A DNA stretch of 64,000 bases from Orobanche coerulescens (GCA_033398695.1 CM065814.1:15558358-15622357), one strand, 5' to 3'. Positions 1-11,026 are shown, numbered from the stretch's first letter. Translations and numbers: made by a program. Notes: generated by a model from the sequence alone, not told the origin.

Positions 1-191
1 GTGCTCAGCAATTGGGAAAGGAAGGTGGGGATGTGATGGATAGTAGTCGGAGAAATGGGATGGAATGGGGAGTAGTCGGAGGGAAAATGAGGGTGAACGA
101 TGGAAAAACCAGGATAACATGGCGGCTGTTAGGAAAGTGAGAAACTGGGACCGAGATGGGAAAAGGTATGATGGGCGAGTAAACCAAAGCC

Positions 192-405
192 GGGGATGCC
201 AAGTTGCAGTTGCTCACATATGTTGTTCGTAAAGCGCTATCCAAGCAATTGAAGAATGTTGCTGTTGAGGAAATGTTGGAGTAACAAGTGAAGGACGTTG
301 AGGCGAGGTTGTCGCTGCTTATTGAGGCACAGGCCGCTGTGGAGAAGTTGGAGAAGAAGCTGAATGACGCTGATGCTAAGGAGTTCAAGCTGGAGCAACA
401 TTTAT
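192..405 (+). pseudogene. Captured coiled-coil gene fragment, copy a
   Basis: The plus strand encodes a heptad-rich, charged peptide (…ARLSLLIEAQAAVEKLEKKL…) of about 70 residues. One in-frame TAA interrupts it near 283, at a place where copy b has a lysine codon. The same TAA is present in copy c, so a and c share a more recent ancestor with each other than with b. I do not recognise the protein family. The helical, Lys/Glu/Leu-rich composition predicts a coiled coil. There is no start codon or promoter of its own; it is a fragment of a host-like gene caught in the inverted repeat. Confidence 0.5.
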
Positions 406-408
406 CTT

Positions 409-621
409 TCATGCTTCCTTCAATTGTTGCTCCCGCTTGAACTCCATAGCATCAGCGTCGTTCAGCTTCTTCTTTAACTTATCCACAGCGGCCTGTGCCT
501 CAATAAGCAGCGACAACCTCGCCTCTGTGTCCTTCAATTGTTTCTCCAACATTTCCTCAACAGCAGCATTCTTCAGCTGCTTGGATAGCGCTTTACGGAC
601 AACATTTGTGAGCAGCTGCAA
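409..621 (-). pseudogene. Captured coiled-coil gene fragment, copy b (open)
   Basis: This is the only one of the three copies with an uninterrupted reading frame, about 70 residues on the minus strand, again rich in Lys, Glu and Leu with heptad spacing. The apparent start methionine is probably an internal codon, because the sister copies continue upstream in frame with a Gly-Asp-Ala-Lys lead-in. Nothing else in the window resembles it. Function unknown; a coiled-coil exon from a host gene is the best description. Being open over 70 codons is weak evidence for selection, since the copy is short. Confidence 0.45.
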
Positions 622-861
622 CTTGGCATACCCGACTCTAGTTTACTCGCCCGTCATACCTTCTCCCCTCTCGGTCCTAGTTTCTCGCTTTCCTAACAGC
701 CGCCATGTTATCCTTGTTTTCCTTCGTTCACCCTCATTTTTCCTCCGACTACTCCGCATTCCATTCCATTTCTCCGACTACTCCCCATCACATCCCCACC
801 TTCCTTTCCCAATTGTTGAGCACCACTCTAGACACCGATGACAACGAGCGTGTTGTTCTAT

Positions 862-1071
862 TCAAAGTTTCCAGCAGGCTAAAGGTAATTCAGGATCTCG
901 TGAGATTATCATTCGAGTGCTAAATGCGTCAGCACTAGCTCTTCTATTGAAGAGAACGTAGTTGTCCTCTCCTATGGTTACCTCGATCGAAAAATCTACG
1001 TGGTCGGCGACGAGGTGGAGATTAGCGGGGTACTGGGCGAGATTTTCAGGCGGACTAGGTTTGAGATGCAT
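862..1071 (-). pseudogene. Second captured coding fragment
   Basis: An open minus-strand frame of about 69 codons (…YPANLHLVADHVDFSIEV…). Its reverse-complement counterpart on the plus strand at about 1725-1920 keeps the YPANLHLVADHV-like core but is broken by stops. The two lie at mirrored places in the large inverted repeat, so they are the two arms' copies of one original exon, upstream of the coiled-coil exon in the source gene. I do not recognise the family. The ATG used by the open frame may be internal. Confidence 0.4.
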
Positions 1072-1328
1072 GGCAAGTCTTTTCGACTGAAAATGATCCT
1101 AAAAAGAAAAAAAAAAGTATCCATCATTCGACACTCCTCCTAGAAATGTGAGTATTCTAATATTTTATTTAAATTTTGTTATTATTGTTAATACTTGGAT
1201 TTGCGTAATAAGTGAAGTATAAATGAAATACTATTTATCATTTTTTGATGTAAAGTTATGTTCTTGATTTATTCTCTTGAATGTCTGCGAATTGATCTTT
1301 TATAATTGTCTAATGGGCTCTTGCAGCC

Positions 1329-1650
1329 CATCCCATATTATTCTAGCCATCATTGCTGCTATTTGGAAGACTTATTCTCTGGTTATGAACACAATTCCAA
1401 TCAAACAATATGTATTTTCATCCATTATTTCTGTTAAATTGAGTGGGGCGAATTTCCCGAGAAGTCTTCCAACTAGGTTTGAAATGTATGTCAATTTTAT
1501 TCATTATTCATTATTCTAATCAAATTCGCCATCCATATTATTCTAGCCTTCATTGCTGGAAGACTTCTTCTCTGGTTATGAATACAATTCTAATCAAACA
1601 ATATGTATTTTCATCCATTATTTCTGTTAAGTTGAGTGGGGCGAATTTAA
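1329..1650. repeat. Direct duplication in the palindrome loop
   Basis: The block starting CCATATTATTCTAGCC and ending GAGTGGGGCGAATTT occurs at about 1329-1455 and again at about 1530-1648. The second copy lacks a few bases near the GGAAGACTT motif. It lies in the loop between the long inverted arms and encodes nothing recognisable. Confidence 0.8.
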
Positions 1651-2150
1651 CTGGGTAAAGTGTCGAATGATGCATACCTTCCTTTTTATTTTTAGAATCA
1701 TTTTCAATGGAAAAAAATTGGCATACATTTCGAACCTAGTTCACATGAAAATATCCCACAATTCCCCGCCAATCTCCACCTCGTCGCCGACCATGTAGTT
1801 TTTTTCGGTCGAGTTAACCATAGAAGAGGCCAATCGCCTTCTTAGAAGCTCTTCTCTTCAATAAAAGTGCCACTGCCACCACATGTACCACTCTGATGAT
1901 CTGACGAGATCCTGAATCACCTATAATCTGTTGGGTCAACTTCGATGAAAACAATACGCTCGTCGTTGGGGAAAGAAGAGTGGGAATGGGATGGGGAGTA
2001 GCTCGGGAAATTAGGGTTGGGATGGGATGGTAAGTAGTCGGGGGGAGTGGGTGAACGGTGGAAAAACTGAGATAACATAGGGCTGTTAGGAAAGCGAGAA
2101 ACTGAGATCGAGAGGGGAGAAGGTATGACGGGCGAGTAAACCAAAGCTGG

Positions 2151-2368
2151 GGATGCCAAGTTGTATTTGCTCACATATGTTGTCCGTAAAGTGCTATCCA
2201 AGCAGCTGAAGAATGATGTTGAGGAAATGTTGGAGTAACAAGCGAAGGACGTTGAAGCGAGGTTGTCGCTGGTTGATGAGGCACATACCGTTGTGGAGAA
2301 GTTAAAGAAGAAGCTGAACGATGCTGATGCTAAGGAGTTTAAGCTTGAGCAACAACTGAATGAAGCAG
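2151..2368 (+). pseudogene. Captured coiled-coil gene fragment, copy c, with a splice donor
   Basis: Same peptide as copies a and b on the plus strand, with the TAA shared with copy a. The coding similarity stops at AATGAAGCAG followed directly by GTAAGATTT, a good plant 5' splice donor at 2369. This indicates that the captured piece was genomic DNA including an exon-intron border, not a retro-copied mRNA. The AT-rich sequence after 2369 would then be intron. The protein family is not recognised. Confidence 0.5.
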
Positions 2369-2370
2369 GT

Positions 2371-3369
2371 AAGATTTAGTTCGAAAAGTTTATATTTGGA
2401 TTGCAAATAATCTATTTGGCTGTTTTTATTTTCTCCCGTGCTTGGATTGTAAATACGGTTTAACTAACATTTGTTGTGAACAACTCTAATATTTAATTTC
2501 TGAATATTTAAGATTATTTGATTCCTGTAACCGTGCTTCCGTTCATTTGGTACTTATTTGTGCTTCACCTAGACATGAAAATAATTGCAGTTGTGCTTCC
2601 ATTCATTTGGTAAGTATCTGTGCTTCACTTTGACCTCATAAAATTGACTTCCAAACTACCTCATGAGTGATATGCGAGCACCCTAGTTTCTCTTTTGATC
2701 ATTCCCAATTTTATTTAACATTTTATTTAAGTTCTATCATTTCTACATAATCATTCCACGAATTACGTGCTGCAATTATTCATATCAATTTAAGCCTATT
2801 TTTTTTCTCTTTCATAAATTAAAATAAATTATTAGTTGTATTTTTAATTTGTTGGTGTTGACATCTTGTTTTTTCAATCTTTTTGTTGAACGTTTGTTTA
2901 TTCTTATACTAGGGGTGTAAATGCAAGGTGCATGTTGCTTGCCACTTGTGTACCTAAATATGTCCATGCAGCATCGGGTGAAAATTGTGTTTGTAAATAT
3001 TTGATGCTTGACGCTCTTAATTTCCAATTTATGTTTGATGTAATCTGGTTCATTTTGTATACAGCGAATGATGGGTGTTTGAAAATACACTGATGCACTC
3101 TCTCTTGATATGTAGGGAGATGTCACTCCCCATTACTGATGTTTGTGAATTGAGAAAGAATTGTTTCCTTTTATAAAATTAGAACTTGTTAATATCGAGC
3201 AAATATTTGTTGAAGAAGATTAGTAACCATAAGTGGTACTCATCATAAAGCATCACTTGCATCACACAATAAGGTAGTTGGGATTGTGGGAGAATCAATA
3301 CATTATTCGGTATTCTACTTGGATCATGAGACCGCCATGGGGAAATTCATAGTTCAACATGTTTCCCTC
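2371..3369. other. AT-rich stretch without a recognisable gene
   Basis: No coding region is convincing here. A short direct repeat with core GTGCTTCC(G/A)TTCATTTGGTA is at about 2535-2557 and 2594-2616. The first part may be intron from the captured gene, following the splice donor at 2369. The remainder up to 3369 is the flank into which the Tekay-A LTR inserted. Confidence 0.6.
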
Positions 3370-4112
3370 TGTAACAATCCCGTCCCGGGTTGGAACTGTT
3401 ACAGCGCGTGGATCCATTTCGGGAGTCCACAAGGCAAAACCTGACTAACGCACATAAACATACACAATGACCAATCAGATCAAACATAAAACCAAAGCAA
3501 CACATGTCAACCGACAAGGTCGATAATACAATAGATCCACAACATCACGACCGGCAAGGTCGAACATGACGATAGTCACAACCTGTTCAACATACAAATA
3601 ACAAACTCCAAGATAGTTCCGAAGCCCACACACAGGCATAACATCAATAAAGATAGTATTCGCGAGTACTTACACAAACAAGACCAAAACACACGAATAA
3701 AACGACAACGATTACTCAAGGCAATATCACTACTGCTCGTCGTCCTCGTGCCCCTATTGCGCCTGCTCGCCATGAAGATCTGGACCTGAATACACAAAAG
3801 GTATTCACCCTCGAAGGGGTCAGCAACAGCCGATGCAAGTACTAGATAACAGGAATATGTATAACGTGCAATAAAAGAAATATTGTGATGACTGATTAAA
3901 TTAATATATCAAGAACAAGGATATTCTCACCAAGTACCAGCGCCTCAACAGTATTGTGACAACGACATCGTTGTGCAGAAATGCATCAACAATCACAATC
4001 TAAAAGCATAAGCAGTACCATATCACATCATTATTCTGGAATTATACGCACATCATCAAACCACTGGGCATCCAGGTATATACCCGGTCCGAACGCATGT
4101 CCTGGACGATAA
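3370..4112 (-). mobile_element. Tekay-A: truncated gypsy LTR
   Basis: Begins TGTAACAATCCCGTCCCGG, the form of the outer LTR edge seen at 36921, 37758 and 45017 (TGTAACACCCC). It also shares the 'proportioned price' of other Tekay LTRs here: a 'CCACAAGGC' motif, and an 'AAGGGGT…AGTAC' motif near 3810-3843. No primer site precedes base 3370, so this is the 3' LTR edge of a minus-strand element. The Copia-0 insertion cuts it off at 4112 and the rest of the LTR is not found on the far side of Copia-0. Family assignment is by LTR resemblance only. Confidence 0.6.
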
Positions 4113-5878
4113 TGTTGGGATTCGGTGCCAAAACCGAAGGTGCAGTGGAAAACAAAAACGAAATTACCGAACCTCAAAAGAGGACCGATCATGCAACGTA
4201 TATACGAATATAAAAAGACAAGAACTAAGATATGAAGACGTACCTTTGAAGTGCTTTGATTGAATGTTGAGGTTGATGCCGATGATCGCAAATCCGATTT
4301 GACAAGCCCTCGATGATCCAAATGCCAAAAGCACCACGTCTCTACTAGCCACGTGCCGGGAGATGACCGGAACAACAATCTACTCGATTATCTTCCAGGA
4401 ATACGGCTAGAAAGGAGTAGTAGGAAAAGAATCTCTCAACTTTGTAATCACTCTAAGTGATGTGATTTTTGTCCTTTGATTTTCTCTCTCTCTAAGAGTG
4501 TAAGAACTTGAACAAAATGAACTCTCCCTCTCTCCCTTTTGGTGTTGGCCGATTTTTCAAGTATTTGTGGTGGAGGATGGGTTTTGTTTTATAACAAAGT
4601 CCACACAAGCCTCCAACCTACACACCTAAGGGTGATCATGATAAGATCCCATCTTATCACCCCTTTTGTCCCCAAGTGATAGGAAAAGTCCTCAACACAT
4701 GCAACCATGGGGATAAAAGTCATCTTCCAAGATGATTCAAGGTGTGGGGCGGCCTACACAATAAAAGAGAAGAATTAGGTTCGTTTCGGTCCATGAAACG
4801 GACCGTCGTGTATCCAGTTCGACTGATACATCTTGGTTCGTCTCAAATAAAATTAATACAATTGATTAATCTAATTAATCAATTATATCAAAATATTATT
4901 TCTCCAAGAAATAATAATTCATGAGTTAAATTACTTACCCAGTAATTTATTTAATTCACTAGACCAATTTAATTTATCCGTAAATTAAATTAGACATCCA
5001 ATGTCTAAAATTCACAATAAGAGATCCAATTCAAATTATCCGTCGCTCCCTAATGCGCGACTCGGTAGGTCCGTCTCAGTAAGCAATGGGCGGAACCAAA
5101 GAGTTATAGCACCACCTAGCCTGTCCCGCGGCCTATACTGTAACCTTACTAAGAACGAATGATAGGGATCATTCAAGAACCATTCTGTTGTGAATACCAA
5201 TAAACGTACAAACCCTTCTTTCAAATGTCCCGATCAAATTATAGGGTCACGATCAGTCAAACCCTATCTGTACTTGATGCTATGTTCGAGTTAATGCAAA
5301 TCGAGATCACCGAGCTCTCGTGTATCCAATACAACTAGTTCCAATGCTTTGGCCAAAGACTTATGATCTCATCTTCCAATAACCACATAGGACATATACC
5401 TGTTCACTCAGAGGAGAAAGAATCCTATCTTGGTATTTAGTGGGACCTGCTACTTGTCCGTCAAGACGCACGTCAAGGTTGACCCCCACCTCTCAGTTTT
5501 CTGGGTCGAACTACTCTAGTGAAGATCTTAACGTCACAAGCACATCCCCACTAAATACTCAAGTCGAAGGTTCACGAATACCTATCACAACCTATTGATT
5601 GACTGTCCCAAAGTGAAATCCGTGTGACGAATCGAGGGTGAGTCGGTTCGAGTATACTAATCCCATTAGCATACCTACAACGTGTGCTCCCACTAATCAT
5701 TAGTGACGACATACACTCTCCAAGTCAAAGAACACGTCATACAAGTCTTCACATAAACTTAACGCCCAGTCAAGTTTTATCGACTTGCGAACGATTAAGT
5801 ATTTGAGCCATAAACCTTTCTAGTGCCAATCCCCTTATCCAATAAGGAGTGGAATGTTTGCTCTCAAATACACGGACG

Positions 5879-5931
<53 letters not shown>

Positions 5932-6066
5932 CGAGTCAGGAATGCCAGTGACTACCAGTAAATAAGAAACATACAATTGCCTTCTGATAATGATTTACAT
6001 AATAACAAATACAATGGTGTCACTCTAAAATCCTCTAAGTGGCATTCGAGGGCATACTCCTGATAA
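4113..6066 (-). repeat. Copia-0 3' LTR
   Basis: Starts TGTTGGGATTCGG at 4113, the same as the copy at 33933, and ends against the complement of a polypurine tract (TCTCCCACTAGC) at 6067. The inner edge is approximate because the terminal CA is not clean (…CCTGATAA). It contains a (TA)n microsatellite near its inner end. Unlike several other LTRs in the window it has no palindrome array. Confidence 0.75.
5882..5929. repeat. (TA)n microsatellite
   Basis: An uninterrupted run of about 24 TA dinucleotides within the Copia-0 3' LTR. The corresponding part of the 5' LTR is deleted, so its state at insertion is unknown. Confidence 0.95.
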
Positions 6067-6081
6067 TCTCCCACTAGCATT
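6067..6081 (-). other. Copia-0 polypurine tract
   Basis: Minus strand reads AATGCTAGTGGGAGA directly before the 3' LTR. The GTGGGAGA core is typical of the copia plus-strand primer. It fixes the element as minus-oriented. Confidence 0.75.
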
Positions 6082-6119
6082 CAATGCTACAAACTATGGT
6101 AATACCCATGTTCTCCAGA

Positions 6120-6430
6120 TGATGCTCCAAGCTTATTTGAGAAAGTGACTTAGTCAGCGACATTGTCTTCTGAGTTTACTCTATGCAGCACAATGTATCT
6201 TTTGCGAACAAATTCTCTCACGAGATGATACTTTCTCTCAATGTATTTTGTACTGTTGTGAAACCTCGGCTCCTTAGCTTGTGCTACAGCTCTGTCGTTA
6301 TCGCACAAAATCGGAACAGGCAGCTCAGCACACGGTGTCACTTGAAGTTCACCTATAAACTTCTTAATCCAAAACCCTTCCGAGGCCTCTGAGGCCGCTT
6401 GATACTCATCCTGAAAGGTGGAATCAGCAG
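6120..6430 (-). pseudogene. Copia-0 RNase H remnant
   Basis: Reverse translation gives the copia RNase H C-terminal half: an EYQAASEA-like segment, PILCDNDRAVAQAKEP containing the catalytic DN pair, then the H..STKYIERKYH block and REFV. The open part is 6150-6341; a stop follows NVAD. RNase H removes the RNA strand after reverse transcription. The N-terminal part up to the RT is broken by frameshifts. It is the last domain before the polypurine tract, in normal copia order. Confidence 0.75.
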
Positions 6431-6789
6431 TCGCGCTTTGCTTGGAACTATGCCAAGATACTGCTCCTCCATTAAGAAATGTATCCAGAAGTAGACATAG
6501 AGTCGTCTTTCCGTCCTTTAAAGTCTGAATCAGTGAATCCCGTCACATTCAGTTCTCCACCACCATACATAAGAACCATATCTCTAGTCCTTCTCAAGTA
6601 CTTGAGAACGTTCTTTACGGCGGTCCAATGTTCCTTCTCTAGTCCTACTTACCACGCTCACAGCGTGTGCAATGTCAGGTCTTGTACATCAGACTACCCA
6701 CGACCGATGCATATGGTATATTACTCATTTTCTTTCGTTGTTCCTCACTTTGAGGACACATCTTCGAGGTGAGTTTTATTCCATGTCAC

Positions 6790-7695
6790 ATTGGAAGGAA
6801 CCCTCTTTTAGAACCATCCATCTTAAATCGCTTTAAGATTCTATCTATATAGAGGGGTTGAGAAAGTCCTATCAGTCTCTTCGCTCTATCCCGGTAGAGT
6901 CAAATCCAAAGAATATAGGTAGCTTCTTCGAAGTCTTTCATGGAGAACCTACTCGAAAGCCAAGCTTTTACAGAACTGAGCATTCCCACATTGTTTCCTA
7001 TTAGTATAATGTCATCTACATATAGTATTAAGAATGCGATCTTGCTCCCACTAACCCTCTTGTATACACAAGGTTCTTCTTCATTTTGCACGAAGTCAAA
7101 CTCTTTGACAGCTTCGTCAAAACGCAGGTTCCAACTACGCGAAGCCTGCTTCGGTCCATAAATAGAACGCTGAAGATTGCACACTTTATGAATATCGACG
7201 TCGGACACAAAGCCTTTAGGCTGCTCCATATAGATCTCCTCCTCGCGGAATCCATTAAGGAAAGTCGTCTTTACGTCTATCTGCCATATCTCATAATCTG
7301 GTAGGCAGCTATAGCAAGCATCATTCGAATAGACTTGATCATAGCTACAGGCGAGAAGGTATCGTGGTAATCGATCCCTTCTTTTTGGGTATAATCATTT
7401 GCCACAAGTCTGGCCTTATAGGTGCCAACCTTGCCATCCCCATCAGTCTTTCTCTTGTAGATCTACTTGTTCCCAATGGGCACTATGTCCTTGGGCAGTC
7501 TACTAGAGTCCACACCTGATTGGCATGCATCGAGTCTATCTCAGCTTCCATAGCTTCTTGCCATTTTGCGGAGTCTACATCCACGATCGCTTGGTCATAG
7601 CTCGCGGGGTTGGTCTCTTGGCTATCACTTGGAACCTCATGGAGACCTAGTTCCTCCAAGTGCATAAAGCCATACCTCTCAGGTAATTGAGACAC
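6790..7695 (-). pseudogene. Copia-0 reverse transcriptase, frameshifted
   Basis: Pieces of a copia RT in three frames. The N-terminal part (7695-7483) has KWQEAMEAEIDSMHANQVW, the usual start of the RVT_2 domain. The palm (7229-6900) holds GPKQASRSW and the catalytic motif LYVDDIILIG, followed by MKDFEEATYIL. The segment between 7483 and 7230 contains several stops. The catalytic YVDD is intact, but no complete protein could be made. It lies between integrase and RNase H as expected for Ty1/copia and distinguishes this element from the gypsy elements to the right. Confidence 0.85.
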
Positions 7696-8606
7696 CCTAC
7701 TAGACCTACGAGGTGGTTGTACTTGTGTTTCATAAGGTCCGGTTCTAATTTCTTGTATAGATGTCTCCTGAAGAGTTTCATTGTATTATTCCAAAGAGAT
7801 ACTTCTACCTGCTCCACCCTCCTGAATGAACTCATCTTCCAAGAAGTGTGCTTGCAAAGAACGATAATCTTCCGATCTTCGGGCATGTAGAATACATAGC
7901 CCATCGTACCAAATGGGAATCCAATGAAACGTCCCTTCACGGACCTTGCTTCCAACTTCTCCACCTTAGTCTTCTTGACGTAGGCGGGACATCCCCAAAT
8001 CCTAATATGATTAAGACTTGGTTTCCTACCCTCCCACATCTCATGTGGAGTCTTAGGAACGAACATGAAAAGACATCTGTTCAAGATATAAGCAGCAATA
8101 AGGAGCGCATAACCCCACAGGTAAATCGGTAAGTCGGTGTAGCTAAGCATGGTATGAACAATGTCCAACAAGGTTCGGTTCCTTCTTTCCGACACAGCAT
8201 TTACCTGAGGAGTTCCTGGAGGTGTGATTTGTGATACTATTCCGTGCTCCTTAAGGAACTCATCAAACTCTGTACTCATATACTTGCCAACTCGGTTCGA
8301 TTGAAGTGCTTTGATATGATTACCATTTTGTTTTTCGATTAGGGCCTTAAAATCCTGGAATTTCTCAAAGGCCTCGGATTTATGTTTCATTAAGTATACA
8401 TAACCATACCTAGTATGACCATCCGTAAACGTAATGAAATACTGATATCCGTCACGTGCTGCTTCTAAAGCACCACATACGTCGGTATGGACTAATCCAA
8501 GTTTATCAGCGGATCTTTCAAAACTCCCTATGAAGGGGTACTTAGTCATTTTGCCTTTAAGGCAAGATTCACAAATTGGAAAGGGATCCGATCCCAATAG
8601 ACCCAT
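7690..8606 (-). pseudogene. Copia-0 integrase with a lost catalytic Asp
   Basis: An open frame of about 305 codons with integrase order. The CESCLKGKMTK knuckle is the end of the GAG-pre-integrase zinc site. The core has the first Asp in LVHTDVCG and the Glu in AVSERRNRTLLD. The second catalytic site reads LQSNRVGKY where copia integrases normally have RSDRGGEY, so Asp is replaced by Asn and nearby conserved Arg, Gly and Glu are also changed. The changes are mostly G-to-A on the coding strand. The enzyme would be inactive even where the frame is open. The C-terminal part keeps WGCPAYVKK and the KGRFIGFPFGTMGY block. Confidence 0.88.
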
Positions 8607-8870
8607 AAATCCATCCTTTCCATTTTGTAAACCTTGGTCTGACCAACATGACCAAGTCTAAGATGTCATTTCAAAACTTGATTAGTTTCACCCCTACCAC
8701 ACTTCCTAGTCATAATATTCACAACGACTTTGTTTCTTAGGTTTAGATAATACAGTCCATTTAATAATGTGGCAGTGCGTACTAATTTATTTCTAAAATA
8801 AATTTTGCAAGTACTATCACCAATGAAAAATGAAAAGCCTTTCCGATCCATGACCGAGTAGATACAATAT
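8600..8870 (-). pseudogene. Copia-0 GAG-pre-integrase segment
   Basis: A minus-strand frame (8851-8666) continues past one stop into the HLRLGHVGQ block, the histidine pair of the pre-integrase zinc site, before a frameshift near 8600 into the integrase frame. The expected protease motif upstream is not clearly readable. This segment binds zinc and precedes the integrase core in copia polyproteins. Confidence 0.6.
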
Positions 8871-9058
8871 TTTTATGCCCCTTGGGCAAAACAAGTACAT
8901 CATCCAACGTTAAAACAAAGTTGGATTCCAAATCCAAAAGAAGTGATCCTATGTCAGTTGCTTCGACACTATGGCCGCTTCAGACAGTATTCATCACTTC
9001 CCCTACTCCAAGCTTCCTACTTTGTTACAGATCCTGATTCATGGTACAAATGTGAGAA

Positions 9059-9430
9059 CTAGCACCTGAAATAGTATCCAAGAAGTAGAAAAACGGTAGC
9101 AGAACAATTCGTTTCGAAAACTAAAAGTTCCATACTTGAAGTGCCACGAAGGATAAGACAGTCTCTTGCCCAATGGCCCAGCTCACCGCATTTGAGACAT
9201 GTGTCCTTCTTCACCTTCTTGCTCTTAGGAACCATCGGGGCCTTGCCCTTACCTTGTGTGCCCATCTGCTTCTTGGTCTTTTTCTTCTTGTTCTTGGACT
9301 TCTGAGATCCATAAGAAATTACAAGGGCAGATTCCTTCACCCGCGGAGTCTTCATCTGTGACTGAGCGGTTACAAGTTTGTTCATCAACCTTGCTAAATT
9401 GCAAGCAATTTCATTGCAGTTAAAGTTCAT
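9059..9430 (-). pseudogene. Copia-0 gag C-terminal part with zinc knuckle
   Basis: Minus-strand frame with a very basic stretch (KKTKKQMGTQGKGK) followed by CLKCGELGHWARDC, an intact CX2CX4HX4C knuckle that binds packaged RNA. It is one frame away from the gag N-terminal frame (9971-9585), so at least one frameshift lies in 9431-9584. A stop at 9059 separates it from the protease region. Confidence 0.8.
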
Positions 9431-9971
9431 AACAAACTGAGAGAAGGAATCATGAAGAGATTATAGGATAAGGTCAGTTTGGAGAGAAACATGCATCATA
9501 AAATCAAGAGCCTCCAATATCTCGATCATAGAGATCATTTTAAGGACGTGGTCCCCGACTTTGTCACCTTCCTTTATCCTGGCATCAAAGATACCTAGTA
9601 GTTCGACTGTGCTCACCATAAAGCTCGGTTAAGTGAGATAAGATCTGCCTAGCAGAAGTCATTTTCTCATGAGCCCTCTGCAGCTCATTAGACATAGAGC
9701 CCATCATATAGCCACAGACTCTTATGTCATCCTTAACCCACTTTTCGTGGTTTTCAACATCTTCCTGACTGGCTTTGGTCCGCGCTGGAGGTGCCGGAAT
9801 GTCCGTCTCCAAGACGTATCCCAGCGCCTCCATAGTGAGGACAATCATCAGATTACGGATCCAATCCACAAAGTCTGGTCTGGTTAAGTTGTTCTTCTCG
9901 AGTAGAATTACGAGTGGGTTCATTGTCATTATGAGAGTTGTTATTTTGTTTGTCTGCATTAAGTAAGACAA
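9431..9971 (-). pseudogene. Copia-0 gag N-terminal part
   Basis: Open from 9971 to 9585. Shows the UBN2/copia gag pattern: LTRPDFVDWIRNLMIVL, then GYVLETDIPAPP, MGSMSNELQRAHEKM and HLTELYGEHS. This domain forms the virus-like particle shell. Two ATGs occur near the start (9971 and 9920); the second (MNPLVILLEKNNL) fits the usual gag start better. Confidence 0.75.
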
Positions 9972-10601
9972 ATTGATTAGTGACTTGTTTTGATTATGAT
10001 CTGAGTTTAGAATTAAGGACTTTTCTATTCATTTAACAAACTCCCACTATTTTTATCGGAATAACACACTCCATTATGAAATCCGGAAGTACTAGTTCGC
10101 TTTACTTCATAGTGGTGATTGAGTTCTTTATAAATTTTAATAGAGGGCAACCGAACATGTTTCTGGTTTATTAATCTTCATAAAGTGGTGTCCAACACCA
10201 ACCCACCTAATGGATGATTCGATCTTCTTTTTCCCCTTGTTCACTCACCTCAACCTATACGATTTTTATATTTCGTGAACAAGTTAAGTTTATACCATCG
10301 ACGCTAATCAGTTTCACAATTGAATCTTATCCGGCAACCGAACAGGTTTCTAGGGATAAAATTTGTTCCAACCGAAGGCATTCGATGCACTCTCAGAATT
10401 TTTTATCGACTCGCCGAACGACTACCCCGATAACTCGGAAGCATAGCACATCCGGTTTGGATTTCAATTTTCCGAAAGCTCGATGGAAGGAAGGAAAATC
10501 TTGAAACCTTTTAAACTTAATATTTTTGTCGTGAGAATTTTCATGATTAATGTTACACTTTGCACATTAATTCATTTAAGCGCGTTTGTGGGCATTCATA
10601 C
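9972..10601 (-). other. Copia-0 leader, proximal part
   Basis: No coding region. Lies between gag and the Copia-1 insertion site and continues at 33035-33932, giving an untranslated leader of about 1.5 kb. It ends in CATAC, the left copy of the Copia-1 target duplication. Confidence 0.65.
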
Positions 10602-10751
10602 TGTTGGAATGCTTTATTCCATACATCCATAATTGGGTTTTGATGATTAGTTTTTAAATCAAAGAAAAACAACAAGGAAGCAAAACCAAAACAACAAAGA
10701 AGTCGAAGACGCTCGAGACGGACTGAAAAGCAAAGAAGTCACCTGATTAAG

Positions 10752-10980
10752 ATAACATACGTAATGCAGTATTATATAACGTACGTAATGGAAAAGTTAG
10801 CTGAAGGCAGACGAGTATGACAAGCAGTTAACGTACGTAAAGAGGAAATGATAACATACGTAATGGAAGAAACGAAGCTACTGGACTGATCTGTGAAGAG
10901 CCTAACGTACGTAACGTTGTAGTGATAACGTACGTAACATGCATAATGTACGTAATGGTGAGTACTTAACGTACGTAAGG
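10752..10980 (+). promoter_or_regulatory. ACGTACGT palindrome array in Copia-1 U3
   Basis: Five matches to TAACGTACGTAA (near 10777, 10829, 10903, 10926, 10967) and three variants with one base changed, over 230 bp. The array ends about 40 bases before the TATA box. The 8-base core is a perfect palindrome with two CpG sites, and ACGT is the known core bound by plant bZIP factors. The 3' LTR carries the same array at 32191-32417. Promoter or enhancer function is inferred from position. Confidence 0.7.
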
Positions 10981-11018
10981 AAGAGTGCAGAGCTAATGGC
11001 TAGTTGAGGCTTTGAGCC

Positions 11019-11026
11019 TATAAATA
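11019..11026 (+). promoter_or_regulatory. Copia-1 TATA box
   Basis: TATAAATA, about 40 bases after the palindrome array, at the place expected for the U3/R boundary. The 3' LTR copy reads TATAAGTA at about 32457. Confidence 0.7.

Larger units (their letters stand above)
1..823. repeat. Inverted repeat, arms of about 400 bp
   Basis: Bases 1-405 read in reverse complement at about 424-823, with a spacer of roughly 20 bases. Each arm holds a copy of the same coiled-coil-coding fragment followed by the same non-coding stretch ending at the sequence GTGCTCAGCAATTGGGAAAG or its complement. The arms differ at scattered bases, so the duplication is not recent. A transcript across both arms would fold into a long hairpin. 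Confidence 0.85.
413..2370. repeat. Large inverted repeat, arms of about 700 bp around an AT-rich loop
   Basis: The segment from about 413 to 1130 is present in reverse complement at about 1655-2370. Matching landmarks include the ATCATTCGACACT region near 1120 against its complement near 1660, the CCTCGTCGCCGAC block on opposite strands near 1005 and 1780, and the coiled-coil exon at both outer ends. The loop (about 1131-1654) contains its own direct duplication. With bases 1-405 this makes three copies of one sequence in a nested palindrome. No transposase or clear terminal motif is visible, so I cannot assign it to a transposon class. A foldback element or a Mutator-like gene-capture event are both possible. 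Confidence 0.75.

Noticed and set aside
6183..6392. Plus-strand frames across 6183-8132 opposite the Copia-0 pol
   Set aside because: They are antisense shadows of the RNase H, RT and integrase regions and show no domain of their own.
10752..10980. CRISPR-like array of short repeats
   Set aside because: Repeats are 8-12 bp palindromes with uneven spacers in a plant LTR promoter, and no cas genes are present.
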